This document shows positions 36,706-46,186 of a stretch of DNA of 64,000 nt, one piece after another. The DNA is from Eikenella corrodens (GTDB lineage Bacteria; Pseudomonadota; Gammaproteobacteria; Burkholderiales; Neisseriaceae): positions 372,001-436,000 of the forward strand of contig NZ_LT906482.1 in assembly GCF_900187105.1 (NCBI RefSeq), given 5' to 3'. Position numbers and translations under genes: made by a program. A model generated the notes under the pieces. That model was given only the letters and a program-made list of their open reading frames with translations, had not been told where the DNA came from and ran no database searches. How positions within the stretch are numbered: the stretch's first letter is position 1; every line of letters begins with the position of its first letter.

Positions 36706-38919
36706 ATGGAGACCGGCTATTCAGACACGCATGTAACCAACCTGCAAGAATGTTTGGCCTGGCTGAAAGGCTATGCCGCGCAGCAAAACGAGGCCGACCG
36801 CGCACTCTTGCAGCAGGCGCTTGCGCTGGCCGAGGCGCACTACCCCGCCAACGCGCAAACCCACGCCGGCGAGCCGCTGCTACCGCACACCGTAGGTGCC
36901 GCACAGATGGTGGCGCAGCTCGATTTGCTGCCCGAAGCCGTGGCCGCCACCATATTGTCGGGTATGTCCAAGCAGGGCGGGGATTGGCAGCTTCAAGTAG
37001 CCGAGCAATGCGGCCAAACCGTATGCAGCCTGGTGCAAGGTATCGACCAAGTGCAGAAGCTCACCCACTTTGCCCGCGTGGACGGCTTGGCCACGCCTGA
37101 AGAGCGTGCCGCGCAGGCCGAAACCATGCGAAAAATGCTGTTGGCCATGGTGTCCGACATCCGCGTGGTGCTGATCAAGCTCGCCCTGCGCACCCGCACC
37201 ATGCAATACCTCGGTGGCTGCCCCGACAGCCCGGAAAAACGCAGCATTGCCAAAGAAACGCTGGATATTTTCGCCCCGCTGGCCAACCGCTTGGGCGTGT
37301 GGCAGCTCAAATGGCAGCTCGAAGACCTCGGCTTCCGCCACCAAAACCCCGAAGAATACCGCCGCATCGCCCACCTGCTCGACGAAAAACGCCCCGAGCG
37401 GCAGCACTATATCGACCACTTCCTCGGCATCCTCAAAGCCGAGCTGGCCAAATACGGCATCCGCGATTACGACGTGGCCGGCCGCCCCAAACACATCTAC
37501 TCCATCTACCGCAAGATGGTGAAGAAAAAGCTCGATTTCGAAGGGCTCTACGACATCCGTGCCGTGCGCGTGCTGGTAAACAGCGTGCCCGAGTGCTACA
37601 CCGTGCTGGGCATCGTGCATAGCCTGTGGCAGCCCATCCCCGGCGAATTCGACGACTACATCGCCAACCCCAAAGGCAACGGCTACAAAAGCTTGCACAC
37701 CGTGATTGTCGGCCCGGAAGACAAAGGCATCGAGGTGCAAATCCGCACCAAAGAAATGCACCAATTCAACGAATTCGGCGTGGCCGCCCACTGGCGTTAT
37801 AAAGAAGGCGGCAAAGGTGATTCCGCATATGAGCAAAAAATCGCCTGGCTGCGCCAGCTCTTGGATTGGCGTGAAAACATGGCCGAAAGCGGCAAAGCCG
37901 ACCTCGCCGCCGCCTTCCAAACCGAGCTCTTCAACGACACGATTTATGTGCTCACCCCGCACGGCAAAGTGCTCTCCCTACCCGTTGGCGCCACCCCCAT
38001 CGACTTCGCCTACGCCCTGCACAGCAGCCTTGGCGACCGCTGCCGCGGCGCGAAGGTAGATGGCCAAATCGTGCCGCTCTCCACCCCGCTGGAGAACGGC
38101 CAGCGCGTGGAAATTATTGCCGCCAAAGAGGGCGAGCCATCGGTAAACTGGCTGTATGAAGGCTGGGTGAAAAGCAGCAAAGCCGCCGCCAAAATCCGCG
38201 CGCACATCCGCCGCCAAAACGCCGAAAGCGTGCGCGAACAAGGCCGGCTGCAGCTGGAAAAAACCCTGCTCAAAGTCCAGCCCAAGCCCAATATGCAGGC
38301 TTTGGCCGAAAAACTCGGCTTCAAAAAACCGGACGAGCTCTACACCGCCGTGGCACACGGTGAAATCATGCCCCGCGCCGTGCAGAAAGCCTGCGGCCTA
38401 CTGGTCGAGCCGCCTGCCGCGCCGGTGAGCACCGAGAGCATCGTCAAACAGTCGCGCATCAAAGAAACCGGCGGCAAAGGCGGCATCTTGGTGGATGGTG
38501 AATCCGGCCTGCTCACCACGCTGGCCAAATGCTGCAAACCCGCCCCGCCCGACGAAATCGCCGGCTTCGTAACGCGCGGGCGCGGCATTTCCATCCACCG
38601 CATCGGCTGCGCCTCTTTCCAGAAACTCGCCGCCGACGCGGCTGAAAAAGTTGTGCCGGCCTGCTGGGCCGGCGTGCCTGCCGGGCAAGTGTTTGCCGTG
38701 GACATCGAAGTATCCGCCCAAGACCGCAACGGCCTGTTGCGCGATATTTCCGAAGCACTGGCACGGCATAAACTCAACGTGACCGCCGTGCAAACCCAAT
38801 CGCGCAACCTGCAGGCCAGCCTGCGCTTCACACTGGAGGTACATCAGGTGGACGACCTGCCGCACGTGCTCGCCAGCCTCGCCAACGTGAAAGGCGTAAC
38901 CGGCGTGAGCAGGCTGTAG
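36706..38919 (+). CDS. relA: (p)ppGpp synthetase RelA
   Basis: Long RSH protein, 737 aa. The N-terminal HD region is degenerate: the hydrolase His-Asp pair is missing (GEPLLPHTVGAAQ..., ATILSGMSKQGGDW), so it should be synthetase-only. Synthetase domain: DIRAVRVLVNSVPECYTVLG, with the G-loop YKSLH near 327 and EVQIRTKEMHQFNEFGVAAHW. TGS, helical, zinc-finger (AKCCKPAPPDEIAGF) and ACT domains follow. The start is set by AAGGGGAACC before ATG 36706; an open frame from 35971 is antisense to apt and not coding. It precedes glnD, so two starvation-signalling genes are adjacent. Confidence 0.94.
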   Translation: METGYSDTHVTNLQECLAWLKGYAAQQNEADRALLQQALALAEAHYPANAQTHAGEPLLPHTVGAAQMVAQLDLLPEAVAATILSGMSKQGGDWQLQVAEQCGQTVCSLVQGIDQVQKLTHFARVDGLATPEERAAQAETMRKMLLAMVSDIRVVLIKLALRTRTMQYLGGCPDSPEKRSIAKETLDIFAPLANRLGVWQLKWQLEDLGFRHQNPEEYRRIAHLLDEKRPERQHYIDHFLGILKAELAKYGIRDYDVAGRPKHIYSIYRKMVKKKLDFEGLYDIRAVRVLVNSVPECYTVLGIVHSLWQPIPGEFDDYIANPKGNGYKSLHTVIVGPEDKGIEVQIRTKEMHQFNEFGVAAHWRYKEGGKGDSAYEQKIAWLRQLLDWRENMAESGKADLAAAFQTELFNDTIYVLTPHGKVLSLPVGATPIDFAYALHSSLGDRCRGAKVDGQIVPLSTPLENGQRVEIIAAKEGEPSVNWLYEGWVKSSKAAAKIRAHIRRQNAESVREQGRLQLEKTLLKVQPKPNMQALAEKLGFKKPDELYTAVAHGEIMPRAVQKACGLLVEPPAAPVSTESIVKQSRIKETGGKGGILVDGESGLLTTLAKCCKPAPPDEIAGFVTRGRGISIHRIGCASFQKLAADAAEKVVPACWAGVPAGQVFAVDIEVSAQDRNGLLRDISEALARHKLNVTAVQTQSRNLQASLRFTLEVHQVDDLPHVLASLANVKGVTGVSRL

Positions 38920-38938
38920 GCGCATGGTTTGACACAAA

Positions 38939-38981
38939 TAAGGCTACCTGAAAACCCAATCAAATATTTTCAGGTAGCCTT
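38939..38981 (+). terminator. relA DUS terminator
   Basis: AGGCTACCTGAAAA and TTTTCAGGTAGCCT with a 12-nt loop, 19 nt after relA. Confidence 0.7.
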
Positions 38982-39034
38982 CCCATTCCCATCCCAAGGC
39001 TACCATCTCCCCACCCCGTCCAAGGAATCCCACC

Positions 39035-41593
39035 ATGCCGCAATCCCCGCAGCTTTTGGCGCAGGAGCTGACCGAGCACAAACGGCAAATCGTTGCCGAC
39101 TACCGCCGCCACCGCAGCCCGCAGCGTTTTTTTGCTGCCTACAGCGCCCTGCTCTCGCACACCGTTACCGCGCTGTGGCGGCAAATGCAGCCGGCAGGGG
39201 AGCTGGCGCTGCTGGCGCTGGGCGGCTTCGGGCGCGGCGAGATGTATCCGCATTCCGATGTGGATTTGGGCATTGTGGCGGCCGATTCCCTGAATGAAAC
39301 GCAACAGCAGCAAATTGAAACTTGGCTGCAAACCCTGTGGGACATGGGGCTGAACCCCTCGCTGAAAACCGGCAGCGTGGCCGAGCTGTGCGCCGGGGCG
39401 GCGGAAGACCTAACCGGCGACACCTCGCTCCTCGAAGCCCGCCTGCTCCACGGCAGCCAAGAATTATTTGCTCGCCTGCGCCGCGATTTAGACGTGCAGC
39501 GCGACCTGACGGCCTTTGCCGAAGGCAAACTGCTGGAATTGCAGCAACGGCACCTGAAAGCACAAGCAGGCAGCAGCCTGGAGCCAAACCTGAAAACCTG
39601 CCCCGGCGGCCTGCGCGATATCCACACCATGCTCTGGCTGGCGCGGGTGCAGGGCATTTCGCCGCAACTGCACCGCCTCGCCCGCCAAGGCATCCTCACC
39701 CGCACCGAAGCGGCCATGCTGCGCCGCAGCCACCGCAGCCTGGCACGCATCCGCATCGAGCTGCACCTGGCCGCCGGCAAACCGCAGGAGCAGCTGCGTT
39801 TCGACTTGCAGCCGCAGGTGGCCTACGCACTGGGCTACACCGATGAAAGCAAACAAGTGCGCAGCGAGCGGCTGATGCACACGCTCTACCGCGCGGTGAA
39901 AACCGTGAAGCAGCTGGGCGGCATCCTGCTTCCGATGCTGCGCGGGCGCATTTCCTCGCCGCTGCCGCGCGTGGCGCTGAATTTAGACGAACACTATTTC
40001 CAAGTAAACAACCTCATCGCCGTGCGCGACAAAACCCTGTTCCGCCGCGAGCCGCAGCATATTTTCAAGGTGCTGGAGCTGTGGCAGCAATACAGCCACC
40101 TCTCCGGCCTCTCCCCCGAAACCCTGCGTGCCTGGTGGCAGGCGGTGCAGAAAACCGACGCCCGTTTTTATGCCGACCCGGCCAACCGACGCTGCTTCGT
40201 GGGCTTCTTCCGCCACGGCGGCGGGCTTACCCACCTGCTGCGCTTCCTAAACCTCTACGGCGCGCTTTCGCATTACCTGCCCGAGTGGGGCAAAATTGTC
40301 GGCCTGCTGCAGCACGACCTGTTCCACGTTTACCCCGTGGACGACCACATCCTGATGGTGGTGCGCAATATGCGCCGGCTGGCTCTGGAAGCGCACAGCC
40401 ACGAGCTGCCTTTTGCCAGCGCCCTGATGCATGCCTTTGAGCGCAAACCCGTGCTGTATTTGGCCGCCCTGTTTCACGACATCGCCAAAGGGCGCGGCGG
40501 CGACCATGCTGAGCTGGGCATGGAAGACGCCCGCCGCTTTGCCGCCGACCATTTCCTGAGCCAATACGAAACCGACCTGCTCGTGTGGCTGGTGGGCAAC
40601 CATCTTTTAATGTCGCTCACCGCGCAGAAAGAAGACATCCAAGACCCGGCCGTGGTGGCCGCCTTCTGCCGCCGTGTGCAAACGCCCGAGCGGCTCACCG
40701 CGCTTTATCTGCTCACCGTGGCCGATATGCGCGGCACCAACCCCAAAATCTGGAACGCCTGGAAAGCCAGCCTGCTCGAAACCCTGTTCCGCTCGGCCCT
40801 GCAATACTTCGGCGGCCAAACCACCAGCCGCGATATGGCCGTGAGCCGCCGCCAGCAAAAAGCCCGCCAGGCCTTGGCCGAAGCGGGCGTGGGCGAAGCG
40901 CAAAGCCGGGCGCTGTGGCTGCAGCTCGGGCAGGCCTATTTCGTGCGCCACAGCGCCGACATCATCCTATGGCACCTGCCCCTGCTGGCTGCCAACGCCG
41001 AAACGCCCCAAGCCCACATCCGCCCCCTGAGCGCCACCGGCGGCCTGCAAGTGATGGTGTTCATGCCCAACCGCGACCGCCTGTTTGCCGGCCTGTGCCG
41101 CCTGTTCGGCCGCCACCAGCTCGGCATCCTCGCCGCCCACGCCTACGTTACCGACCACCAATACATCCTCGACACCTTCGTGCTGCAACTGCCCGCCAAC
41201 TGCCTCGCCGACGACATCGAGCGCATCAGCACCCGCTTGCAGCAAGCCTTAGACCAATTCGTGCACCATCCGCCGGGCGCCGTCGAACCCAACCCCTCTC
41301 CCCACCGGCTGAGCCGCCGCCTGCGCCATCTGCCCATTGCGCCGCGCATCACCCTCTCCGCCGAAGAAACCGCCGGCGCTTACACCCTGGAAATCATCGC
41401 CGCCAACCGCGCCTTCCTGCTGGCCGACATTGCCGACGTGTTCGCCCAGCTCAACATCAGCCTCAGCTACGCCGCCATCGCCACCTTCGACGAACGCGTG
41501 GAAGACAGCTTCCTAATCCGCCACCCGCAGCTGGCCGACACCGCCTTCCAACTCAAACTCGAACGGCTGCTGCTGGAACGCATCGGTGGCTGA
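39035..41593 (+). CDS. glnD: [Protein-PII] uridylyltransferase/uridylyl-removing enzyme
   Basis: GlnD, 852 aa, the nitrogen sensor that uridylylates PII when glutamine is low and reverses it when high. Nucleotidyltransferase motif GGFGRGEMYPHSDVDLGIV (Gly63-Asp77), an HD domain (ALFHDIAKGRGGDHAELG, about 485) for uridylyl removal, and two C-terminal ACT domains (LQVMVFMPNRDRLFAGLCRLF, then YTLEIIAANRAFLLADIADVF) that bind glutamine. Full length. Confidence 0.96.
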   Translation: MPQSPQLLAQELTEHKRQIVADYRRHRSPQRFFAAYSALLSHTVTALWRQMQPAGELALLALGGFGRGEMYPHSDVDLGIVAADSLNETQQQQIETWLQTLWDMGLNPSLKTGSVAELCAGAAEDLTGDTSLLEARLLHGSQELFARLRRDLDVQRDLTAFAEGKLLELQQRHLKAQAGSSLEPNLKTCPGGLRDIHTMLWLARVQGISPQLHRLARQGILTRTEAAMLRRSHRSLARIRIELHLAAGKPQEQLRFDLQPQVAYALGYTDESKQVRSERLMHTLYRAVKTVKQLGGILLPMLRGRISSPLPRVALNLDEHYFQVNNLIAVRDKTLFRREPQHIFKVLELWQQYSHLSGLSPETLRAWWQAVQKTDARFYADPANRRCFVGFFRHGGGLTHLLRFLNLYGALSHYLPEWGKIVGLLQHDLFHVYPVDDHILMVVRNMRRLALEAHSHELPFASALMHAFERKPVLYLAALFHDIAKGRGGDHAELGMEDARRFAADHFLSQYETDLLVWLVGNHLLMSLTAQKEDIQDPAVVAAFCRRVQTPERLTALYLLTVADMRGTNPKIWNAWKASLLETLFRSALQYFGGQTTSRDMAVSRRQQKARQALAEAGVGEAQSRALWLQLGQAYFVRHSADIILWHLPLLAANAETPQAHIRPLSATGGLQVMVFMPNRDRLFAGLCRLFGRHQLGILAAHAYVTDHQYILDTFVLQLPANCLADDIERISTRLQQALDQFVHHPPGAVEPNPSPHRLSRRLRHLPIAPRITLSAEETAGAYTLEIIAANRAFLLADIADVFAQLNISLSYAAIATFDERVEDSFLIRHPQLADTAFQLKLERLLLERIGG

Positions 41594-41597
41594 AGGC

Positions 41598-41670
41598 AGG
41601 CTACCTGAAAACCAATGTGCGCGAACCGCATACTGGTTCTAGCGGCTGCTTCCAATTTTCAGGTAGCCTT
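41598..41670 (+). terminator. DUS inverted pair after glnD
   Basis: AGGCTACCTGAAAA and TTTTCAGGTAGCCT, 44-nt loop, starting 5 nt after glnD. Confidence 0.5.
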
Positions 41671-41713
41671 TAAGGGCAAACGGGCAGGATTAACCCCTAC
41701 CCACAGCAATAGC

Positions 41714-41790
41714 AAAGGCTACCTGAAAACATCCGCGCCAACTCAGCCGCAATCCATACCAAGCGGTTAGCAGATTTTCAGGTAGCCTTT
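41714..41790. terminator. Second DUS inverted pair between glnD and the AAA ATPase gene
   Basis: AAAGGCTACCTGAAAA and TTTTCAGGTAGCCTTT, 45-nt loop, ending 36 nt from the convergent ATPase gene stop. Confidence 0.5.
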
Positions 41791-41826
41791 ACCCAGTGCC
41801 AGGTATGATTCATACCCAACCTACAG

Positions 41827-42909
41827 CTATTCCATATTCTCTTTCAGCCACGTTTGCAGCAAAGGATTGTTGATTTGAAACGCGCTGTTGCCGAATTTGC
41901 TGATCAGGTCTTTGCGTTGCAGCTTTCTGATGGCACTTTGCACGGTGCTCACTTTCACGCTTTCCACGCCCAATATCCGGGCGGCCTGCTCTCTGAATTC
42001 CACGCCATACGGGCTCACTTCCCCCTGCGCCATCAATTGCAGCAGCAGCCGCTCGATGGCACTTAATGCTTTCCACTGCATCGGAATATTGCTGTTTTCC
42101 TGCATCTGTTCGAGCCGCACTTGCGCGGCGGCTTCCAGGCTGAGCGCGGGGTTGATGATCATGTCTTGAATCACGGCGCGGATATACATCGGGCTTTTAT
42201 TGAACTGCTCAAAAATGGCGTAAAACTTCTCCGAATCCAGCTGCTGCCCGGTTCGGTCGTGATAAACGCCGGCCAAAAAATCGATGAAATCCTGCCCCAA
42301 AGTGGGGAAATCCAGCGCGTGGGAAAAGTGGAAGAAGGGAGCCTTGATGTCGTTGAACATGGCGCGCAGGCCGTTGGTGCTGCTGCCGGTAAACAGGGTT
42401 TTCACGCGGCTTTGGTTGATGTCCAGGCCGGTTCGCAAGCTGCGGATCATGCCTTCGGTGTTCGGCAGCCGCGCCAATTCTTGCGCTTCGTCTAGCAGCA
42501 GCAAGGTGGGGCGGCTGTCGGCGGCTATATAGGCGATGATTTCGCTGATGCCCGGCAGGTCGCGCGGCGGGGTTTCGCGCTCCAGGCCCACACCCAACAC
42601 GTCTATTTTGGTGAGGCTGCCGAAAAAGGTTTTCACGCCGTTGCCGGTGCGGGTTTCCAAGGTAAAACGGTGTAGGGCTTCATGGAAAAACTGCGCGGTG
42701 CTGGCGCTGTCTTTGTTGTCCATGAAAGAGAAGTAAAACACATTAAAGCCGTTTTTCTCAGCGGCCGGGGCAATATCGTTGGTAAGGAACTGCGTTTTGC
42801 CCATGCGGCGCGGGGCAAACAGCGTGAATGCGTTGGATACGCCGCTTTTCAGGCTGCTGAGCAGGGCGGCGGCCAATTCGGTTCTGGGAAAATAGAGCGG
42901 GTCTTCCAT
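41827..42909 (-). CDS. AAA/archaeal-type ATPase with C-terminal winged helix
   Basis: A 360-aa P-loop ATPase of the prokaryotic (archaeal-ATPase-like, STAND-related) class. The P-loop reads APRRMGKTQFL, with Ala where Gly usually opens the motif; Walker B is PTLLLLDEAQEL; a sensor segment TLFTGSSTNGLRAMF follows. The last about 85 residues look like a winged helix (ALSAIERLLLQLMAQ, RILGVESVKVSTVQSAIRKLQRKDLI). Such ATPases are poorly characterised; some belong to mobile or defence loci. Upstream, three TTAGAC repeats may be a regulatory site. Function unknown. Confidence 0.75.
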   Translation of the reverse strand: MEDPLYFPRTELAAALLSSLKSGVSNAFTLFAPRRMGKTQFLTNDIAPAAEKNGFNVFYFSFMDNKDSASTAQFFHEALHRFTLETRTGNGVKTFFGSLTKIDVLGVGLERETPPRDLPGISEIIAYIAADSRPTLLLLDEAQELARLPNTEGMIRSLRTGLDINQSRVKTLFTGSSTNGLRAMFNDIKAPFFHFSHALDFPTLGQDFIDFLAGVYHDRTGQQLDSEKFYAIFEQFNKSPMYIRAVIQDMIINPALSLEAAAQVRLEQMQENSNIPMQWKALSAIERLLLQLMAQGEVSPYGVEFREQAARILGVESVKVSTVQSAIRKLQRKDLISKFGNSAFQINNPLLQTWLKENME

Positions 42910-43091
42910 ACGGGTGCCTTTGTGTGGGATTAGCCATTATTGTACTGCATTTTGTCTAATTGTACATTCGTCGTCTAATAGCGTCTAACCCAACACTGGC
43001 CTGCTCATTGCAGGCTACCTGAAACGCCGCCGTTGCCCGAGCCCGCCCGCTCCAGTAAACTGCCCGCGTTTGTATTTCTCCCCGCCACACC

Positions 43092-44192
43092 ATGCCCCAA
43101 AACCTCAACCTCCGCAACGGAACCATCACCTACGACAATTTCTTCTGGCTGCTGGAACACGCCGACAGCAACCCGGCCGACCTGCTTTTAGGCGAAGACC
43201 TGCTGCAAATCAGCTTTTGCGGCGGGCAATATCTGCTCGATGCGGGCTGGTATGGCTTCGGCCCGCGCGGGCAGTTTGGCGTGATGCTGGTGGAAAACCA
43301 AGATTGGGAACATCCGCTGCGCAAGGAATACACCCGCGAAATCAGCCGCCTGCCCGCCCTGTTGCAGGAGTGCATCGACTGGCTCTGGCACACCCGCATC
43401 GCCCCGGCCGAGGCCGACCCCCGCCCGCTGCTGCAAGTGGTGGCCGGCATTGTATATAACGATTGCGGCGAAGTGCTGCTCAGTTCGCGCCCCGAAGGCA
43501 AGGCTTATGCGGGCTATTGGGAATTTGCCGGTGGCAAGGTGGAGGCGAGCGAGAGCGAGCTGGCGGCATTGCGCCGCGAATTTGCCGAAGAGCTGGGCAT
43601 CCAAATCCACAGCGCCGTGCCGTGGCTCACCAAAACCCACAGCTACGAACACGCCCATGTGCGACTGCGTTTTTTCCGCGTACCGGCCGACGGCTGGCGC
43701 GGCGAATTGCAGGCACGCGAAGGCCAGCAATGGCGCTGGCAGCAGCCGGGGCGTTATGATGTGTCGCCCATGCTGCCGGCCAATGCCGCGCTGCTGACGG
43801 CGCTGGCTTTGCCCACGCAGTTTTCAGGTAGCCTGAATGAGGGTTTGCACGCGGCAGACGGTTTCTGCGTGCTGCCGCTTCATGCCGCCAACCCGCCGCC
43901 GGGCAGCCGCCTGCTGGCGGATTTAGCCGATTTGGCCGCCGACACGCCGGGCGATGTGCGCCGCTGGCCGCTGGTACGCTCGCCCGGCGACATTGCCGCC
44001 GCAGCCGCCGCCCAAGCCGAAGCCGCCGTGTGGCCGATAGATAACGCAACCGCGGCGGAACACGCCTGCGCCGCGCTGGCCGAAGGCGTGCCGCTGCCGC
44101 TGGTGCTGCTGCCTGCCAATGCGGCGCTGGCGGAGCGTTATGCCGAACGCTGGCTCGCGGCGGGGGCGCAGGCGGTGGTGCAAGGGCGATGA
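43092..44192 (+). CDS. Nudix hydrolase (MutT-like) with extra N- and C-terminal domains
   Basis: A 366-aa protein whose centre (about 115-245) is a MutT-type Nudix domain: LLQVVAGIVYNDCGEVLLSSRP, Nudix box GGKVEASESELAALRREFAEELGI (fits GX5EX7REUXEEXGU). Such enzymes remove 8-oxo-dGTP. The N-terminal about 110 residues (starting NLNLRNGTITYDNFFWLLE) are not part of MutT and I cannot place them. The C-terminal about 110 residues (ending LPANAALAERYAERWLAAGAQAVVQGR) recall the ThiE-like domain fused to MutT in other proteobacteria, without its catalytic core. A DUS is read as FSGSLNEG. Confidence 0.82.
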   Translation: MPQNLNLRNGTITYDNFFWLLEHADSNPADLLLGEDLLQISFCGGQYLLDAGWYGFGPRGQFGVMLVENQDWEHPLRKEYTREISRLPALLQECIDWLWHTRIAPAEADPRPLLQVVAGIVYNDCGEVLLSSRPEGKAYAGYWEFAGGKVEASESELAALRREFAEELGIQIHSAVPWLTKTHSYEHAHVRLRFFRVPADGWRGELQAREGQQWRWQQPGRYDVSPMLPANAALLTALALPTQFSGSLNEGLHAADGFCVLPLHAANPPPGSRLLADLADLAADTPGDVRRWPLVRSPGDIAAAAAAQAEAAVWPIDNATAAEHACAALAEGVPLPLVLLPANAALAERYAERWLAAGAQAVVQGR

Positions 44193-44281
44193 AGATGTTT
44201 TCAGGTAGCCTTTGCCGATAATTTTGCAATCATGCTTTTCAGACCCAGATAACCCACCCAAACTTTTTCAGGTAGCCTCTT

Positions 44282-44722
44282 ATGTCGCAAACCCTCTCCC
44301 CCCGCACCAAAATCCTGCTTGCCATCGCCGCGCTGTTGCTGCTGGCCGGCGGCCATTTCGCCGTACGCCAATGGCGTGCCGGGCAACAGCCTGCTGCCGA
44401 AACGGTGGTACAAACCGATTGCGACCCGCGCCAAGGCTGCACCCTGCCCGACGGCAGCCGCATCCGCTTTACCGCCGCGCGCCACCGCCCCTTCGACATC
44501 ACGCTGGAAAACGTGCCGCCCCAAGTGCAGCAGGCCGAAGTGAGCTTCAGCATGGACGGCATGGACATGGGCTTCAACCGCTTCCCGCTTCAGCGCCAGG
44601 CCGACGGCTCCTGGCTCGCCGCCCAAATCCGCCTGCCCGTGTGCACCGACCGCCGCGACGGCTACCTGGCAGACATCCGCATCGGCAACCAGGTGTTTCA
44701 GGTAGCCTTTCAAGCCGAATAA
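44282..44722 (+). CDS. Membrane-anchored periplasmic protein, unknown
   Basis: A 146-aa protein with one N-terminal TM anchor (ILLAIAALLLLAGGHFAV) and a periplasmic beta-rich domain (RHRPFDITLENVPPQVQQAEVSF, SWLAAQIRLPVCTDRRDGYL). Two Cys pairs are possible (DCDPRQGC, PVC). A reverse DUS lies directly before the ATG, and another makes up the final FQVAFQAE. It lies 30 nt before hemW, so the two are likely co-transcribed. Not recognised. Confidence 0.75.
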   Translation: MSQTLSPRTKILLAIAALLLLAGGHFAVRQWRAGQQPAAETVVQTDCDPRQGCTLPDGSRIRFTAARHRPFDITLENVPPQVQQAEVSFSMDGMDMGFNRFPLQRQADGSWLAAQIRLPVCTDRRDGYLADIRIGNQVFQVAFQAE

Positions 44723-44752
44723 CCCATTATTTTAAAAAACAATCGCCACACC

Positions 44753-45925
44753 ATGCCCCTACTGCAAACCCCCGGTTCCGGCCTCAGTGCCCTGCCCCCG
44801 CTCTCGCTCTATATCCACATTCCCTGGTGCATCCAAAAATGCCCCTATTGCGACTTCAACTCCCACCGCCTCAAGCCCGACACCGATGAAGCCGCCTACA
44901 TCAACGCCCTGCTCACCGACCTGCAACACGAACTGCCCCACATCTGGGGGCGGCCGGTGGATACCATCTTCATCGGCGGCGGCACCCCCAGCGTGTTTTC
45001 CGCCGAATCCATCCACCGCCTGCTCAGCGGCGTACGCGCCCTGGTGCGCCTGCAGCCCGAAGCCGAAATCACCCTCGAAGCCAACCCCGGCACTTTCGAG
45101 CAAGCACGCTTCCAAGGCTACGCCGAAGCCGGCATTACCCGCCTTTCGCTCGGCATCCAAAGTTTCGACAACGCCAAACTGCACGCCCTCGGCCGCATCC
45201 ACAACGGCGATGAAGCCCGCGCCGCCATCGAAGCCGCGCTCGCCATCTTCCCCCGCGTAAACACCGACCTCATGTATGCCCTGCCGCGCCAAACCCCCGA
45301 AGAAGCGCAGCACGATGCCGAAACCGCCCTCTCCTTCGGCGTAACCCACATCAGCGCCTACCACCTCACCATGGAGCCCAACACCCCCTTCGGCCGCACC
45401 CCGCCCCCCGGCATCCCCGAAGAAGACACCGCCTACACCATCGAACAAGCCGTACACCACACTCTGCTTGATGCCGGCTTCGAACGCTACGAAACCAGCG
45501 CCTTCGCCCAAAATGGCCAGCAATGCCGCCACAACCTCAACTACTGGCAATTCGGCGACTACATCGGCATCGGCGCCGGCGCCCACGGCAAAATCAGCAG
45601 CCACAGCGGCATCACGCGCACCACCCGCGCCCGCCACCCCCGCAGCTACCTCGCCGCCATGCAAGGCAACCCCGCCGATGCCGTTGAACGTTTTCAGGTA
45701 GCCTCAAGCGAACTGCCCTTCGAATTCATGCTCAACGCCATGCGCCTCACCGACGGCGTACCAGCCCGCCTGTTCCAAGAGCGCACCGGCCACAGCCTCG
45801 CCGCCATCGCCCGCCCCCTGCAGGAAGCCACCCGGCTCGGCCTCATCGACCCCGACCCCACCCTCCTGCGCCCCACCGAACGCGGCCAGCGCTATCTAAA
45901 CGATTTGCTGCAACTGTTTTTATAA
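44753..45925 (+). CDS. hemW: Radical SAM haem chaperone HemW
   Basis: A 390-aa radical SAM protein of the HemW family (formerly labelled HemN-like coproporphyrinogen oxidase). The SAM cluster motif is CIQKCPYCDF. Also present are FIGGGTPSVFS, EITLEANPGTF, RLSLGIQSFD, HISAYHLTMEPNT and a C-terminal HemN_C domain with RLTDGVPARLF. HemW lacks the extra Cys of true HemN and is thought to insert haem into respiratory proteins. A DUS within is read as FQVASSE. Confidence 0.93.
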   Translation: MPLLQTPGSGLSALPPLSLYIHIPWCIQKCPYCDFNSHRLKPDTDEAAYINALLTDLQHELPHIWGRPVDTIFIGGGTPSVFSAESIHRLLSGVRALVRLQPEAEITLEANPGTFEQARFQGYAEAGITRLSLGIQSFDNAKLHALGRIHNGDEARAAIEAALAIFPRVNTDLMYALPRQTPEEAQHDAETALSFGVTHISAYHLTMEPNTPFGRTPPPGIPEEDTAYTIEQAVHHTLLDAGFERYETSAFAQNGQQCRHNLNYWQFGDYIGIGAGAHGKISSHSGITRTTRARHPRSYLAAMQGNPADAVERFQVASSELPFEFMLNAMRLTDGVPARLFQERTGHSLAAIARPLQEATRLGLIDPDPTLLRPTERGQRYLNDLLQLFL

Positions 45926-45945
45926 ATCCGTTTGCGCCCTTACAG

Positions 45946-45982
45946 AGGCTACCTGAAAGCGTGAGCTTCAACGAAGTTAAAA
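45946..45982 (+). repeat. DUS-extended 36-nt repeat, copy D
   Basis: GAGGCTACCTGAAAGC, then GTGAGCTTCAACGAAGTTAAA, about 20 nt after hemW. Confidence 0.8.
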
Positions 45983-46089
45983 CCATTTTTGGTTTCCAGC
46001 CCCATAAGTGAGCCACCCCAAAAATCCATCCCTTTTTTCAGCATATCGGCAGCAATAAATTGCCCTAGGTCAAACAACATGCAAAACCA

Positions 46090-46128
46090 CCAAGAAGGCT
46101 ACCTGAAACTTTCAGGTAGCCTTCTTGG
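46090..46128 (+). repeat. Long DUS palindrome
   Basis: CCAAGAAGGCTACCTGAAA-C-TTTCAGGTAGCCTTCTTGG, near-perfect 19-bp arms. It lies upstream of the lipoprotein gene at 46187, within the hemW to lipoprotein spacer, so it may end hemW transcription. Confidence 0.8.
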
Positions 46129-46186
46129 CAATACACCCCCACTATTAGTATTATCCCTTTAATTTCAACCTGCGAGGAAACCAACC

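Noticed and set aside
40585-41673. A 362-codon frame inside glnD
   Set aside because: Arg/Pro/His-rich shadow frame of a high-GC gene; glnD is intact through its ACT domains.
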